DNA from: Tetramitus jugosus
Lineage: Eukaryota; Heterolobosea; Eutetramitea; Acrasida; Vahlkampfiidae
Length of the DNA stretch: 64,000 nt
Assembly (NCBI GenBank): GCA_937625935.1
Contig: OW569382.1
Location: 124,001-188,000, forward strand
Direction: 5' to 3'
Shown: piece after piece, positions 28,464 to 39,553 of the stretch
How positions within the stretch are numbered: the first letter of the stretch is position 1
Layout of the letters: every line of letters begins with the position of its first letter
Made by a program: the position numbers and the translations under genes
Notes under the pieces: generated by a model
What the model saw: the letters and a program-made list of their open reading frames with translations, nothing else
Databases searched by the model: none
What the model was told of the DNA's origin: nothing

Positions 28464-29350
28464 TCAGTTCTGTTCCGCTGTAGGGTTGCTGCTTTGCCTC
28501 ACAATTTTCCAATTTCTTCCTCTCTGTTTTGGAGATGATATGTTGGTTAGAGTGGCAATAAATCCATGAACTTAGAGAGAAACGTACTAATACATACCTT
28601 GTTGATGAACCAATTGTTCAGTTGCGTCAGTGTGAGTCCTGTTTCTTTCATGAGGTCTTCCTTCTCAATCCCATTTGGATATGGATGATCACAATGGTCC
28701 AAAAACCACTTGCTTAATACCTTCGTAACACTTTCAGGCAGCTTTCTAGGTTTTCCTTTCTTCTTCTCTTCAACAACAGGTATACCCTGTTGTATCAGAT
28801 TCACCAAGACGTTGTTACAGTTATGTTTGATATGCTGCTTCAGACGTAATAAATGTTGCATCAACATTGTCATGTGCCATGTCTCAATACACATTCTGGA
28901 ATACTTCTCCTCAATCATGAATATCTTTTGGAGTGTAGTCCTATATACTCCTAGTATTTTAGCTCTTGTCTGCTGAATGCCCAGTTGATTGTACTGTTGA
29001 GAGAATTCTGCATCTGTCATATCAATGATGTATCTTTCTACTGGAACACTTCTCAAGCCCAAGGAGAGATCTTGTATCGAAGCATTGGAAGAGGACGGAC
29101 TATATGATGGAAATATTGTCAGTGGAGGAGTAGCTAGTTCCTCCCGAATGTTTGGCTCAGCACTTACTCCGCTGATATATGGTCCAGATCCGGTTGGACT
29201 TTCAAATTCTTGAGTGTCAGGATTAGTGGCAGATAATAGATCTTGAAACTCCTTGTCAAACTCTTCAAAGTCTGAAGACATGTCTTGAGAGAACAATTCT
29301 TCAATGTTGAGAATGTTGTAGCAATTTGGACTTGGCGAAGGAGGATTCAT
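28464..29350 (-). CDS. TALE-class homeodomain protein (two exons)
   Basis: Exon 1 spans 28598-29350 and exon 2 spans 28464-28523, with a 74-nt intron (donor AAG|GTATGT, acceptor AAAACAG). The splice falls between codons and gives 270 residues. The homeodomain lies at the C-terminus: KWFLDHCDHPYPNGIEKEDL carries the three-residue loop extension typical of TALE proteins, and the third helix reads LNNWFINKRGRNWK across the splice. The invariant W-F-x-N is present. N-terminal to it is a MEIS/KNOX-like helical region (CIETWHMTMLMQHLLRLKQH) and an acidic Ser-rich start. It should be a DNA-binding transcription factor. Without splicing the recognition helix would be cut short, so the intron matters. 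Confidence 0.85.
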
Positions 29351-29524
29351 AGTGAACGTTTGAGATCTACTGTTTCAGTTTGTGAGTTTACAGAAACAAG
29401 TGAGACCTGCAAGAATTTATGGAGCAGATGATCATCGTTTACAAGCTCGAAAATAATCGTGGTGATGTCCTGTGATGAAATTGTGTGAGGATGAAGTGAA
29501 TAAAATTCGAATTCTCGGAGAACA

Positions 29525-30499
29525 CTAATCCTTTTGCCACACAGTGATGTCGCCCAAAAGCCCCGCACCTACCAGTATATTATTCCTCGAAGCAACACAA
29601 TTGTAACCAGACTTCTTGTTTAGCGAAACTGACCGATTCGTGGCGGATTCGTTGGGTGATGCAATGAGACCATAGGTTCCTGTCAAGATATCCCAACACC
29701 AAACACCCTTCTTATGTCCATCTCCTGAGAAGAAGTAATTACCACAATCACTACAGCTTACATCAATCTTTAACCCATCCGTGTGAAACTCGTTGTTTCT
29801 ATATTGGTTTAATTGACGGCCTGTTTTAATATCCAACAACCTAAACGTGTCATGTTTTTCCATCACAGGAGAGCAGATAATACCAGACTCATCGCTAGTG
29901 ATCGCCGTAGAGCCAATGCTCTCTAAGTCTGGTAAACTATCAACACAGAGTTTACCTGCTCGAATATCGTACCTCCGAATCCGACCATCCAAGCTCGAAC
30001 ATATGATTGAATTACCCACAAAATGAACACTGGTTACACTGTCTGTTGCATCCTTCAATGTCATGATTGGTGTCCAATTCCTGGACACTGTATCAAACAA
30101 GTGTACTTTTGAATCTCTGGTACCACATGCAATAACCTTCTCATTCTGATCCAAGCCAAAACAGAGCATCTTCTGTAAGTGAGTAGCGCTTGGAGCTTGA
30201 AATTCCATGACTTTGCTAGCACTCTGTACATTCAGTACTGTCATTCGATTGCCCTGTGACACATAGATCAAATCATTTCCCATGCTTGATCTGACTTGAG
30301 AAGGAGTTGTAAACAAATCATACTTGGCAACTCCGACACCAGTGGCAGCATTGTGGATCGTTACACTTTTTTGAGCACTTGCTGTCAGTAGGTAGGGAGG
30401 ACCTTGAACCGTCAAGTACAGCGAACAGATTTGTGACTTGTGATCTCCTTGAATGTAATGAGATACGCGATAAGAAGAAACCACTTGTGCATGCATCAT
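29525..30499 (-). CDS. WD40-repeat protein, WDR83/MORG1-like
   Basis: About 324 residues from ATG 30499; the frame is open upstream to 30643 but starts with non-ATG codons. It contains seven-bladed WD40 propeller signatures: QGPPYLLTASAQKSVTIHNA, KVIACGTRDSKVHLFDT, SVHFVGNSIICSSLDGRIRR, GHKKGVWCWDILTG and ILVGAGLLGDITVW. The block DGRIRRYDIRAGKL followed by RLLDIKTGRQLNQYRNNEF mirrors WDR83/MORG1, a scaffold linked to MAPK signalling and to spliceosomes. WD40 identity is firm, and the WDR83 label is a good guess. It is divergent from the RCC1 gene, whose ATG is 147 bp away. Confidence 0.75.
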   Translation of the reverse strand: MMHAQVVSSYRVSHYIQGDHKSQICSLYLTVQGPPYLLTASAQKSVTIHNAATGVGVAKYDLFTTPSQVRSSMGNDLIYVSQGNRMTVLNVQSASKVMEFQAPSATHLQKMLCFGLDQNEKVIACGTRDSKVHLFDTVSRNWTPIMTLKDATDSVTSVHFVGNSIICSSLDGRIRRYDIRAGKLCVDSLPDLESIGSTAITSDESGIICSPVMEKHDTFRLLDIKTGRQLNQYRNNEFHTDGLKIDVSCSDCGNYFFSGDGHKKGVWCWDILTGTYGLIASPNESATNRSVSLNKKSGYNCVASRNNILVGAGLLGDITVWQKD

Positions 30500-30646
30500 C
30501 CTTTGTTTTCTTGCATGCACAAGATCTCTAATTGGCCGACGAGTTGGTTTTTTCCGATGCGCGGTCGCAAGAACTTGACAAGGATCGAACAAAGCAACAA
30601 CACTGCACAAAAAAACAAATCTAATTGTTTGTTCAGATCTCAAGTG

Positions 30647-32334
30647 ATGGCATATCTTAATAACCAGGTTGTGGATGGTAATTTTGTTCGTTCAGTGCCA
30701 GGAAGTCAATCCATTTATGTTGCTGGTGAAAATCAGTATGTTCTTCTCTCTATTCAAGTCAAAAATAACATATAGATCCATATGTCTCACTGATTCGATG
30801 TCTTCTTGTCTTTTGTTTCATTATTGTTGTTACTGGTTGGAATGACAACAGTTTTGGGCAATTGATCACCAAAGTTACTCACATGTATGACCTGACTCTG
30901 GTGGAAGATTTGCCTAGAGACTTCAATATCAAGCTTGTTGCATGTGCACAGAACACGACAGTGATTGTTTCGGACAAGGAAGAGATTTATCTTTGTGGAT
31001 CAACAGGTAAGTTTTTTTACATGTTGACTTAAAGGAGTTCGTTTTTTTTGGTTGATTACACCCGAAACAACTCTGCTTACACGAATGTTTTTCATTGTTG
31101 TATGAGCAGCGGAGGCGCTTCGATCGGACCCACATGCTGGATTTATAACTGATAAAATAGGACTTTTCTTGTTGGACACGACGTCGCTACCACAGCAGAG
31201 AAGAGTGGTGACAAAGCTAACATGTGGATTCAGTCATTTTATTGTGGTATTCAGTATGTATTCACACATGTCACTTGATTGCGAAATATTTGCTGTTTGT
31301 TTAACAAATATCATCGTTTAATGTTGCTTGCTCAGATGACAATGAGATTTGTACCGTTGGAACGAATGGTTCTTCTGCTCTCTCTCGCTCCTCTCAGACC
31401 AAGATCGAAAAAGTGGAGGGAGTGCTGGCAAATAATCAAGCGCGAGTGTCTCACATTGCGTGTGGTGCCTACTTCTCGGCTTTAGTTTTGGAGAATCAAT
31501 TTATTTATGCGAGTGGATCGAACGAATATGGTCAATGCTGCAACCGTGGTGAATGTCAAGTATTTACGCCTGTTAATGATCCTGATAACGTTCAAGCTCA
31601 ACTCATTAATCAGCTGGTGTGTGGGCCATCGCACATGGCCATCCTTACCGGTCAAAGAAGATTGTACATGTGTGGATCCAACAGCAGTGGTCGTAAGTGT
31701 GTTGTTTTTGACAATGTCGCTGTTGATATGTTGTGGATGTGAAAGATACTAATTATTTCTGTCTTTTTTTGCTTCAGAATTTGGTTCCTCCTTGAGTGAA
31801 TCCTCAAGCAACACGTTTAGAGAGATTATATTCCAGCACCCAATCAATTACATTGTAGGAAATCGATGCATCAATGGCTTAGGTATTGTTACGCCAAACA
31901 ATGAATTGTACATGTCTGGAGAAAATGACAAAGGTAATCAATTTCTTCGTGCTCAACGAAATGTCACCGAATTTCAGCATGTCGACTCAGGTGGTCGCTG
32001 GTGTGCAGGAGATCGGTTGCAGTTCTCATTTGGCTTTTACCATGCCCATGTAATCAAGAATGGAGTACAGGTGTTTGGAGTAGGCTCCAACGCACATTCA
32101 CAGTTAGGAAAGGCATGCTACACGATGGATGACGAGCCAGAAGAAGAAATGATTGAAATACCGATTGACCACCTGAAACTTCACCCAAACCAGAGAGAAA
32201 TTTTGACTGTGGAATCCGGTGCCTCCTATGGAATATTTATTGTGGGTCAACCAGTGAGAACCTCTATTTCACTTCTTGCCAGAGCGCTGCAAAAGAAACA
32301 ACTTACTGATGTCGACATCATTTGTCAACAATGA
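30647..32334 (+). CDS. RCC1-repeat protein, apparently an RCC1-BTB protein lacking its BTB domain (five exons)
   Basis: Exons are 30647-30735, 30852-31006, 31110-31253, 31336-31692 and 31778-32334. They sum to 434 codons with all junctions GT-AG and in frame (433 aa). RCC1-type blades recur: IYVAGEN plus HFGQLI across the first splice, IYLCGST, ICTVGTNGSSALS, IYASGSNEYGQC, LYMCGSNSSGQFGSS and VFGVGSNAHSQLG. RCC1 propellers act as exchange factors or scaffolds. The C-terminus ends RALQKKQLTDVDIICQQ and stop. LTDVDI-type sequence is how a BTB domain usually begins in RCC1-BTB proteins, so the protein seems to stop just as that domain would start. Confidence 0.75.
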
Positions 32335-32484
32335 AACTTTGCATGTCTTACTGTGATGCATGGAAGTCTCCAAATAGTTTTTTGTAATTATGTATGGCGC
32401 GTTTTTTTCATCCAGAAACCATTCTTAAACTACCACAAACATGAACAAATCGACCAATAAGTCCACTTCATCAACAATAACAAA

Positions 32485-33528
32485 ATGGTAACCATCCACG
32501 GAGGTTTGCATACAGTGGAAAAGAAGAAACTAAAGATCCAGCCTGCACAACCTGTAGCGAAAGAACAAGAAAATACCCATGCTCTAACTGGAATCACTAA
32601 CATCACCATCAACCCGTTCGCTTCAGGGTCTAGAGAAGTAACTATTCAACAAGATGACAAAATACTGAGAAGGCTTCAACTTGTGGGCCTATTGGGCACT
32701 GGTAATCAAGGCAAAGTGTTCCTTGTGTGCGATCCTGAAGGGAATAGGTATGCCCTGAAGCAAATGGTGGCAACGAGCCAGAGTGAGTTAACTCGAGTGT
32801 GGAGCGAAATTGAAAATGGTTCAAAATTGAGTCATGACTCAGTGATCAAAATCCACGATGTTTATAAACTAACTGAAGATGAAGAAGATAGCTTCTTCAT
32901 TCTCATGGACTACCATTCAGGTGGAGATTTAGAAAAGTTGATTGAGCAACATGTTCATAAACAAATCACTCTATCTGAATATCAAGTCGCGTGCATACTC
33001 TTGCAATTGAGTGACGCACTCGCATACATTCACTCTCAAAAGGTGATTCATCGAGATCTCAAAATCCAGAACGTGGCTCGAAATAGCAAGAATAAGTATA
33101 CTGTTCTTGATTTTGGTTTCAGCACCATGTTCGATGGTGGGAACAGATACTCCTTGGTTGGAACTAATCGCACAATGGCTCCTGAAATTGGTTCGAGTTA
33201 TGGATACGATTCTAAGGTTGATATTTTCAGTCTTGGTTGTATCATCTTTATGATGATGTCCCTCACGACCACCATCGATATTCCTGCCCTGCTGAAGAGC
33301 AAAGGCGAAAAAGATGCCTTCTCTTACTTGAGAACAACCATTCCATCTGACCGATATGACGACAAATTTGTTCAGTTAGTGATGAGTACACTGAGAATTG
33401 ATGCTTCTCAGAGACCCACAGCAGAGGAAATCTGCCGTTCTCCCATACTTGTTGCCAAAACCTTCAAGCCACCTAGCCTACAAGAAATACTGAATACGCG
33501 ACAACTATTGAAACCTGTAAAGAAATAA
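32485..33528 (+). CDS. Serine/threonine protein kinase
   Basis: 347 residues. An N-terminal extension of about 60 residues is followed by a full kinase domain. It has the glycine loop GTGNQGKVFLV (about residue 71), the catalytic-lysine motif YALKQMV, the catalytic loop HRDLKIQN (about 189), LDFGFS (about 208) and APE in MAPEIGSSYGYDSKVDIFSLGC. All key catalytic residues are present, so the enzyme should be active. The domain runs almost to the C-terminus, leaving a short tail. The spacing resembles NEK-like and related kinases, but I cannot name a family. Cytosolic; substrates unknown. Confidence 0.88.
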   Translation: MVTIHGGLHTVEKKKLKIQPAQPVAKEQENTHALTGITNITINPFASGSREVTIQQDDKILRRLQLVGLLGTGNQGKVFLVCDPEGNRYALKQMVATSQSELTRVWSEIENGSKLSHDSVIKIHDVYKLTEDEEDSFFILMDYHSGGDLEKLIEQHVHKQITLSEYQVACILLQLSDALAYIHSQKVIHRDLKIQNVARNSKNKYTVLDFGFSTMFDGGNRYSLVGTNRTMAPEIGSSYGYDSKVDIFSLGCIIFMMMSLTTTIDIPALLKSKGEKDAFSYLRTTIPSDRYDDKFVQLVMSTLRIDASQRPTAEEICRSPILVAKTFKPPSLQEILNTRQLLKPVKK

Positions 33529-33693
33529 AACATTTTCAGTTCTTCGTAGAACCCCAAACGGTTCACCCGCAGCAACGAACGGAGAAAGTGGCGTTTCAAG
33601 CTTACCGCGTTGACCCAAAAATACGTATTATCAAAAACACGAAAATCAAAATCTGGTCTAGAGAGAAAGCTTGTCTTTATTGTGTTTGAATGA

Positions 33694-36600
33694 ATGAAAT
33701 CTTGTGCATCTCCTGAACTGCATCAGCTGATTGACCAATGGACAGAAAATTATTCCTCATTTGCACAAGAAGATGTTCACATCACAATCGATAATATTCA
33801 TGTATGTGTGCGCGCATCATTCTATTGTGTTCATCATGTCAATAAGCTCACTTTTTTCGCGCAAAATGATTTCCTTGTTTTTATCATGTTTGTAGTCCAT
33901 TTCCAATTCGATACCCTACACGATTAGCTATACGTTGTTGTTTGTGTTCTATTTGCTGTGCGTGTTGACTCTTGGAGCTCTACCATTGATTGTCAAATGG
34001 TTTCCTAGACTCAAGATTTGGATGACTCACATTCAATCTCACTCTAATGCCACTGCGACTTGTGTCCTGATACAATCGGCTTCCAATGGTGAATGGGCTA
34101 TTTGTCCCGTGCAGAGCACTGAAGTTCACTTGAAGGAGAGTCAATATGTAAGTACAATGTTTGCCACAGTGTATGTGGTATGATCTAGCAGAAGCGTGTG
34201 TGATGAACGCAAACGTAGTCTTGTGAGCTTACTAACTGTTGGTTTGATTCATGTTTAGTTCTTAAAAACATTGTTTTATAGAAGAGTTTGTTTCATATAC
34301 GATGATAGGCAAGAGGCATTTGTAAAGCTACAGTATGTGTTGTTACTTGTGTGATTCACTCTGTGATTGAGGTGGTTGACCAATATCTAATTGCAAATAG
34401 GTTTCATTTTGGAGGGAAAACAAATGCAGAATTACACGCAATGAGAAATGGTTTATCAGGTGACGAGAGACAGTTGAGAAAAGAATTATTTGGACCCAAC
34501 AAGTTAGAAACTCCTGTGCGAAGTTGGCTATTATTGCTGTTTGATGAAGTGCTGAACCCACTCTATATTTTTCAATTATTCGCAGTTACGTCATGGTTGC
34601 TCGTCAGGTATTGGTTGTATTCAGTTGTTGTGATCCTGATGTCTGTTTCGTCAGCTGTCACCAATCTATGGCAAACGAGACAAAATCTCAAAAAGGTCCA
34701 CGCTATGGGAAGACAACCTGCAACTGTTCGACGACTCATAGAAGATGGTTTCCAAACGGTTGATTCTTCACAAATTGTACCTGGTGATGTGATTGAAATT
34801 GATACTGAATTAACGTGCTGTGATATTGTATTATTATCTGGTGAGTGTGTTGTGAATGAAAGTATGCTCACAGGCGAGAGTGTTCCTCTAACAAAAACCG
34901 CGCTCAGTATGACCTCTAACTCTATATTTAACGTAGAAAGGGACTCGTCTCATATCCTATTTTGTGGAACACAAGTTCTAATGTTGATAGGAACGAAGAA
35001 GCCAATTGGGTTGTGCATTCGTACTGGCTTTGATACAACCCGAGGAAAGTTAATTTTGTCCATTTTGCATCCAAGAAACTCTTCCTTCCAGTTCTACAAG
35101 GATTCCTTGGGTTTCGTTGGATTTCTATCGGCTATTGGTATGTAAAGTAGTTGTGACATGAACATTCACCATCAATTATTCACTCTATTCATTTTGTATA
35201 GGATTTTTGGGTATTTTGTACTCGGGTGTAAGATTCATAGACATGAAGGTACCGTGGATTGAAATTATTCTTCGTTGTGCCAATTATCTCACCGTTGCTG
35301 TTCCTCCAGCTCTTCCTTTGTCAATAACAGTATGCACTTCAATGGCGATGGATAGACTCAAAAAGGCACGGGTGTATACAACGAGTCCTACATGTGTGAT
35401 TACGTCCGGACAAGTAGATTGTGTGTGCTTTGATAAAACAGGTACCCTTACATCAGGAGGGATGCGTTTAATGGGAGTATTGCCTTGCCATCGAGCTCAG
35501 TTTCGAGAGATCGTCAAATCAGAGGAATTGTACGAATCTCTCACAGACAAAGAATGTGAAACTGAATTTTACAACTTCAAATCTACCCTACTCAAGTGCC
35601 TTTCAAGTGCTCATAGCCTTGCTCTCTCTCCTGAAAAGACAGTTGTTGGAGATCCATTAGAAGTTGAAATCTTCAAGGCAGTTAGAAGTACACTGAATAC
35701 TTCACCTTCAGATGGCATGTGGCATATCGGTTTGAATAACCAATCACCCTCTGCATCGGAACTCAGTGATGAGCTAGAGATTGTCAAACATTTCGAATTC
35801 TCCTCACAACTGCGAACCATGTCAGTTATCGCAAGAGATGTTAAATCTGGTAACTGCTTTGTATTTGTGAAGGGAGCTCCAGAGAAAATTAGCGAAATAT
35901 CGGACCGCAATAGTATTCCATCCAACTTTCCCTTAATTGTACATCGGTATGCAAAAAAGGGTCTGAGAATTGTAGCTGTTGCGAAGAAGGAGCTACCCGC
36001 CACTTTCAATCTCAGTTCTCTCGAAACTATTAATCGAACCATCATTGAACAGAATGTTGTCTTTCTAGGTTTTGTTATTATGGACAACAAGCTGAAGAAG
36101 AGCGCTAAGCGTACGGTAGCTTTGCTTTCGAAAGCCCGAATCTTTAATGTCATGGCTACTGGAGATAATATATCTACAGCTGTTGCTGTGGCTCAAAAAT
36201 GTGGAATTATGCCGCGAACAGAGAGAGTAGTCATTGGAGACATTAACGAAAACAGAGAGTTTGAATGGACAGATTCTGATCAAATCAAGACGAATGACAT
36301 TGTCTCGGATTTCTCAACAAATTCGACTGGATTTAACACAAGCGAACAACAACAAATCGCGGTCACAGGGTCTGCATTCGAATACCTCTTTAAGCAACAT
36401 CAGTACTCCGCGGGAGTTGTTTCTGAATATGAGAAAATACTCTGTACTTGCACAGTTTACGCTCGTATGAATGCCGAGCACAAAACATTACTTTGCTCAG
36501 AATTGATGCGAATTGGCTATTATGTTGCCATGATTGGTGACGGAGCCAACGATGCGCCAGCCCTCAGAAGTGCTACTGTAGGGATTTCTCTTTCACAAAC

Positions 36601-37723
36601 TGAAGCATCTATAGCTGCTCCCTTCACCTCGATGAAATCAACCATTGATTGTGTTCCAACAATTATCAGAGAGGGGCGAGCTGCACTGGCGACTGCATTT
36701 CAAATGTTTCTATACATGGGGTGTTACTCATTCATTCAATTTTTTGGAGTTGTACTGCTGTATGACATCAATTCAACGTACGGAGACTATCAAGTAAGTT
36801 ACTTTTGCAATGTTTGGATCCTCTTTTGTTTGAAAGGACGACTCACTAATTTGAATACCTAGTTCTTAATCGGTGATTTGTTGACAGACTTTCCGGTCTG
36901 CTTGCTTATGTGTAACGCACTGGCAAACAGAAAACTCGCAAAAGATAAGCCAATGACTACTCTATTTAATTCTCGAACTATTATATCTGTATGTCAATGC
37001 CTACAGTGTGTGGCGTATTTTAATCTGATACTAACACCTAACTAATGTATTAGTATCTGTTTCAAATAATTCTTGCATGTGGTGTTCAATTAATGTTGCT
37101 ATTCTACATGCGTCAGCAATCTTGGTACGAGTTATTGATCAACTTTTATACGCCAGATGGTCAATACATTGACGCCTCACTGAATGTTGTGTGCTTTGAA
37201 ACAACAACACTATTTATCGTAGCTTCATTCCAGTATTGGGCTTCTGCTATGTCCTATTCAATCTCAAGTCCATTCAAAAGACCCTTGTACACAAACAGTA
37301 TGTCCATTCTATCGTAATATCAATGGTTCTTTGAATCTCTTACTAATGCCAATCGCACAACCAACCACAACAGAACTCTACTTTGGTTACATGTGTCTCC
37401 TCTTCCTTATGCTTGTTTATGTGTGTATTATACCAGACTCCCACACAAAATACTGGCTTCAATTGGCATCTCTACCACTCAATTTCCGATTCGTCCTTCT
37501 GACTGTCTCTTTGGTCAATGTGATTGCATGTATCTGCTTCGAGAGGTTCGTTGTATTGGGGCTACTAAGAAAACTATCTCGGCTTATCACTTTCTCAAAG
37601 GTGAAATACTACCTAAAAAAGATGTTGTTGTGTAGAAAGATGACAACACAGGACGAAGTCAAATCATACAGTCACCTAAGGTATCATCAGGTTCGATGGC
37701 TCCTCCAAAATCAACCTCTCTAA
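33694..37723 (+). CDS. P5-type ATPase (P5B, ATP13A-like), eight exons
   Basis: Exons: 33694-33801, 33896-34147, 34259-34332, 34401-35137, 35202-36793, 36863-36988, 37054-37297 and 37374-37723. All junctions are GT-AG and they sum to 1161 codons (1160 aa). Diagnostic motifs are MLTGESVPLTK (actuator), CFDKTGTLTSGG (phosphorylated Asp), FVKGAPEKI (nucleotide domain) and GDGANDAPALRSA (hinge). The fourth membrane helix has VPPALPLSIT, the PPALP form typical of P5B pumps; P5A has PPELP. The N-terminus has the extra membrane hairpin of P5 pumps and the block GLSGDERQLRKELFGPNKLE. ATP13A2-type P5B pumps export polyamines from late endosomes/lysosomes. It is the most intron-rich gene of the window. 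Confidence 0.9.
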
Positions 37724-38173
37724 AATCTTCACTCCGACAACATAGCAACTTCAATTTTGTAACGCAATCAATAAACGTCAAGTGTCGTCAAATGTCCATA
37801 AAAGATGAATAATCGCGAACGAACTTTGCTGTTTCTTGATGATTTGGGCTCCAGTGATTCTCTGCCCATCATCAGAGCACGTATCTGACATAAACATTCG
37901 TATTGATTAAGCAAAACAAATCATCCAAAAAGCTCTCAACCAAGGACACAACGACTCTGAACCATCCACTCGTTGTCTCACACACCACACACGCCACCTC
38001 CACTTTATCACTTCGAAGAATATTTTTCAGTTTGTGCGAGAATCACCTCCGACACCACCAAAAAAGCTTTTTTCCAATCCTCAATCGTCGTTGAACAAAA
38101 AAACAAAAACAACAACAACAACTAGCGTACATAATACCAACAACAACAACAACAAACAAAACAATAACAAAAA
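37724..38173. other. Spacer and leader of the Rac gene
   Basis: The left part is the trailer of the ATPase gene. From about 38095 it is nearly pure AAC/CAA sequence up to the Rac ATG at 38174, a CAA-rich 5' leader like several others here. I see no other gene. Confidence 0.5.
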
Positions 38174-39085
38174 ATGACACAAACTGCTTCTGCTGCCCAA
38201 CATATTAAATGTGTAGTCGTTGGTGATGGTGCTGTCGGCAAGACTTGCTTGCTATGGGTCTATGCCAACAATAGCTTCCCTGGCGAATATGTGCCAACAG
38301 TGTTTGATAATTGTAAGTGTGTGACCACAACAACCAACAACAACAACAACAACCACAAATTGAACAACTTTTTTTTTGTTGTTGTTGTCTCTCTCTGTTC
38401 AAACACCATTGGTCGTAGTCAACAAATCTAACAACATATTTTTTTCTCGTTTATTCACTTGACTTTGAATCAATGAATCAACACCATCATAATGTCGACA
38501 AAATGTGTTCTCTCATGTGTTGATTTTTTTTTATGATCATCACCACCATCACCATCACCACCATCCATCCTATCATACATATATCATACACATATCATAC
38601 GTGGTATAGACTCTGCCAACGTCATGGTCGAAGGAAGAACAATTAATCTTGGATTGTGGGATACTGCTGGTCAAGAGGACTATGATCGATTGAGACCATT
38701 GAGTTATCCAGGAACCAACGTTTTTCTCATTTGCTTCTCTGTTGTCAATCCAGCTTCATTTGAGAATGTGACCATCAAGTGGCACCCTGAAGTCATGCAT
38801 CACTGCCCCTCTGTTCCCTGTATATTAGTTGGCACAAAGTCTGATCTGAAGAGTGATGCATCACAGATGAAGGCTCTTCAGGAGAAGGGACAAAAAATCA
38901 AGTCGGCTGATGATGCCGAAGAGCTAAGAAAACAGATTAAGGCTGTCAAGTATGTCGAGTGCAGTGCAAAGACACAGGAAGGTATCAAGCAAGTGTTTGA
39001 TGAGAGCATCAAGGTGGCATTGTTTGCAAAGCGAAAGCCACAAAAGCCTCAAAAGGCTAGCTCTGGTGTTTGCTCACTATTGTAG
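38174..39085 (+). CDS. Rho-family (Rac-like) small GTPase (two exons)
   Basis: Exon 1 spans 38174-38312 and exon 2 spans 38610-39085. The split codon restores PTVFDN|YSANV of switch I, giving 204 residues. Motifs: G1 GDGAVGKT (residues 17-24), switch I with the effector Thr in VPTVFDNY, G3 [18 protein letters not shown]4 VGTKSDL, the Rho insert helix (about 30 residues from [12 protein letters not shown]) and G5 CSAKT. The C-terminus is Lys-rich and ends CSLL, a CAAX box with Leu last and thus probably geranylgeranylated. The catalytic Gln (AGQE) and P-loop Gly are present. It should switch actin remodelling at the plasma membrane. [10 protein letters not shown] replaces the usual LLISYTTNAF. 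Confidence 0.9.
38329..38389. repeat. Complementary CAA/TTG simple repeats inside the Rac intron
   Basis: An (AAC)n run of about 25 nt and a TTG-rich run (about 38376-38388) lie 20 nt apart within the first intron, so the transcript could fold into a hairpin. See the finding. Confidence 0.5.
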
Positions 39086-39553
39086 AATAATAAGAATACT
39101 GTGTGATTTTTAATGAAGGATCCAAGGAGATTTTTTTCTTTGTTGGTTGTTGCGAATCTTTTCTTTCTGTAAATGAATGATCGGTTTTTGTTGGAGGAAA
39201 TTTCCCAAATCAAACCGTTGTTGTGCTTTTGTGACAGTGGAATCGATTATTGACATTTGACATTTCAGGCAAAATCGGCGCTTTCATCGTCGGAGTATAG
39301 GGAGTATTTACAGTCTCTCGAAATTTAAATGAGCATGTTCGTTATCATGATCTTTTGCATTCAACTGATGACCTTTTAGCTTGATATATTCTTCTTAATC
39401 CGATCTGCAATTATGTGTTGTTTCTTCAAAAAGTTTGGTAGATCAGGATTATCTACATCTCAGTCGCACTTTTCACCACACTTCAGACTGAATGATTCTA
39501 CGTCAGGTATATGGCATATGCCAAAAAAAGGAGTGGAATAACACATTTTCTAT
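39086..39553. other. Intergenic region between convergent genes
   Basis: AT-rich spacer between the 3' ends of the Rac and protease genes, with T-runs. No ORF of note and no RNA gene was recognised. Confidence 0.4.
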
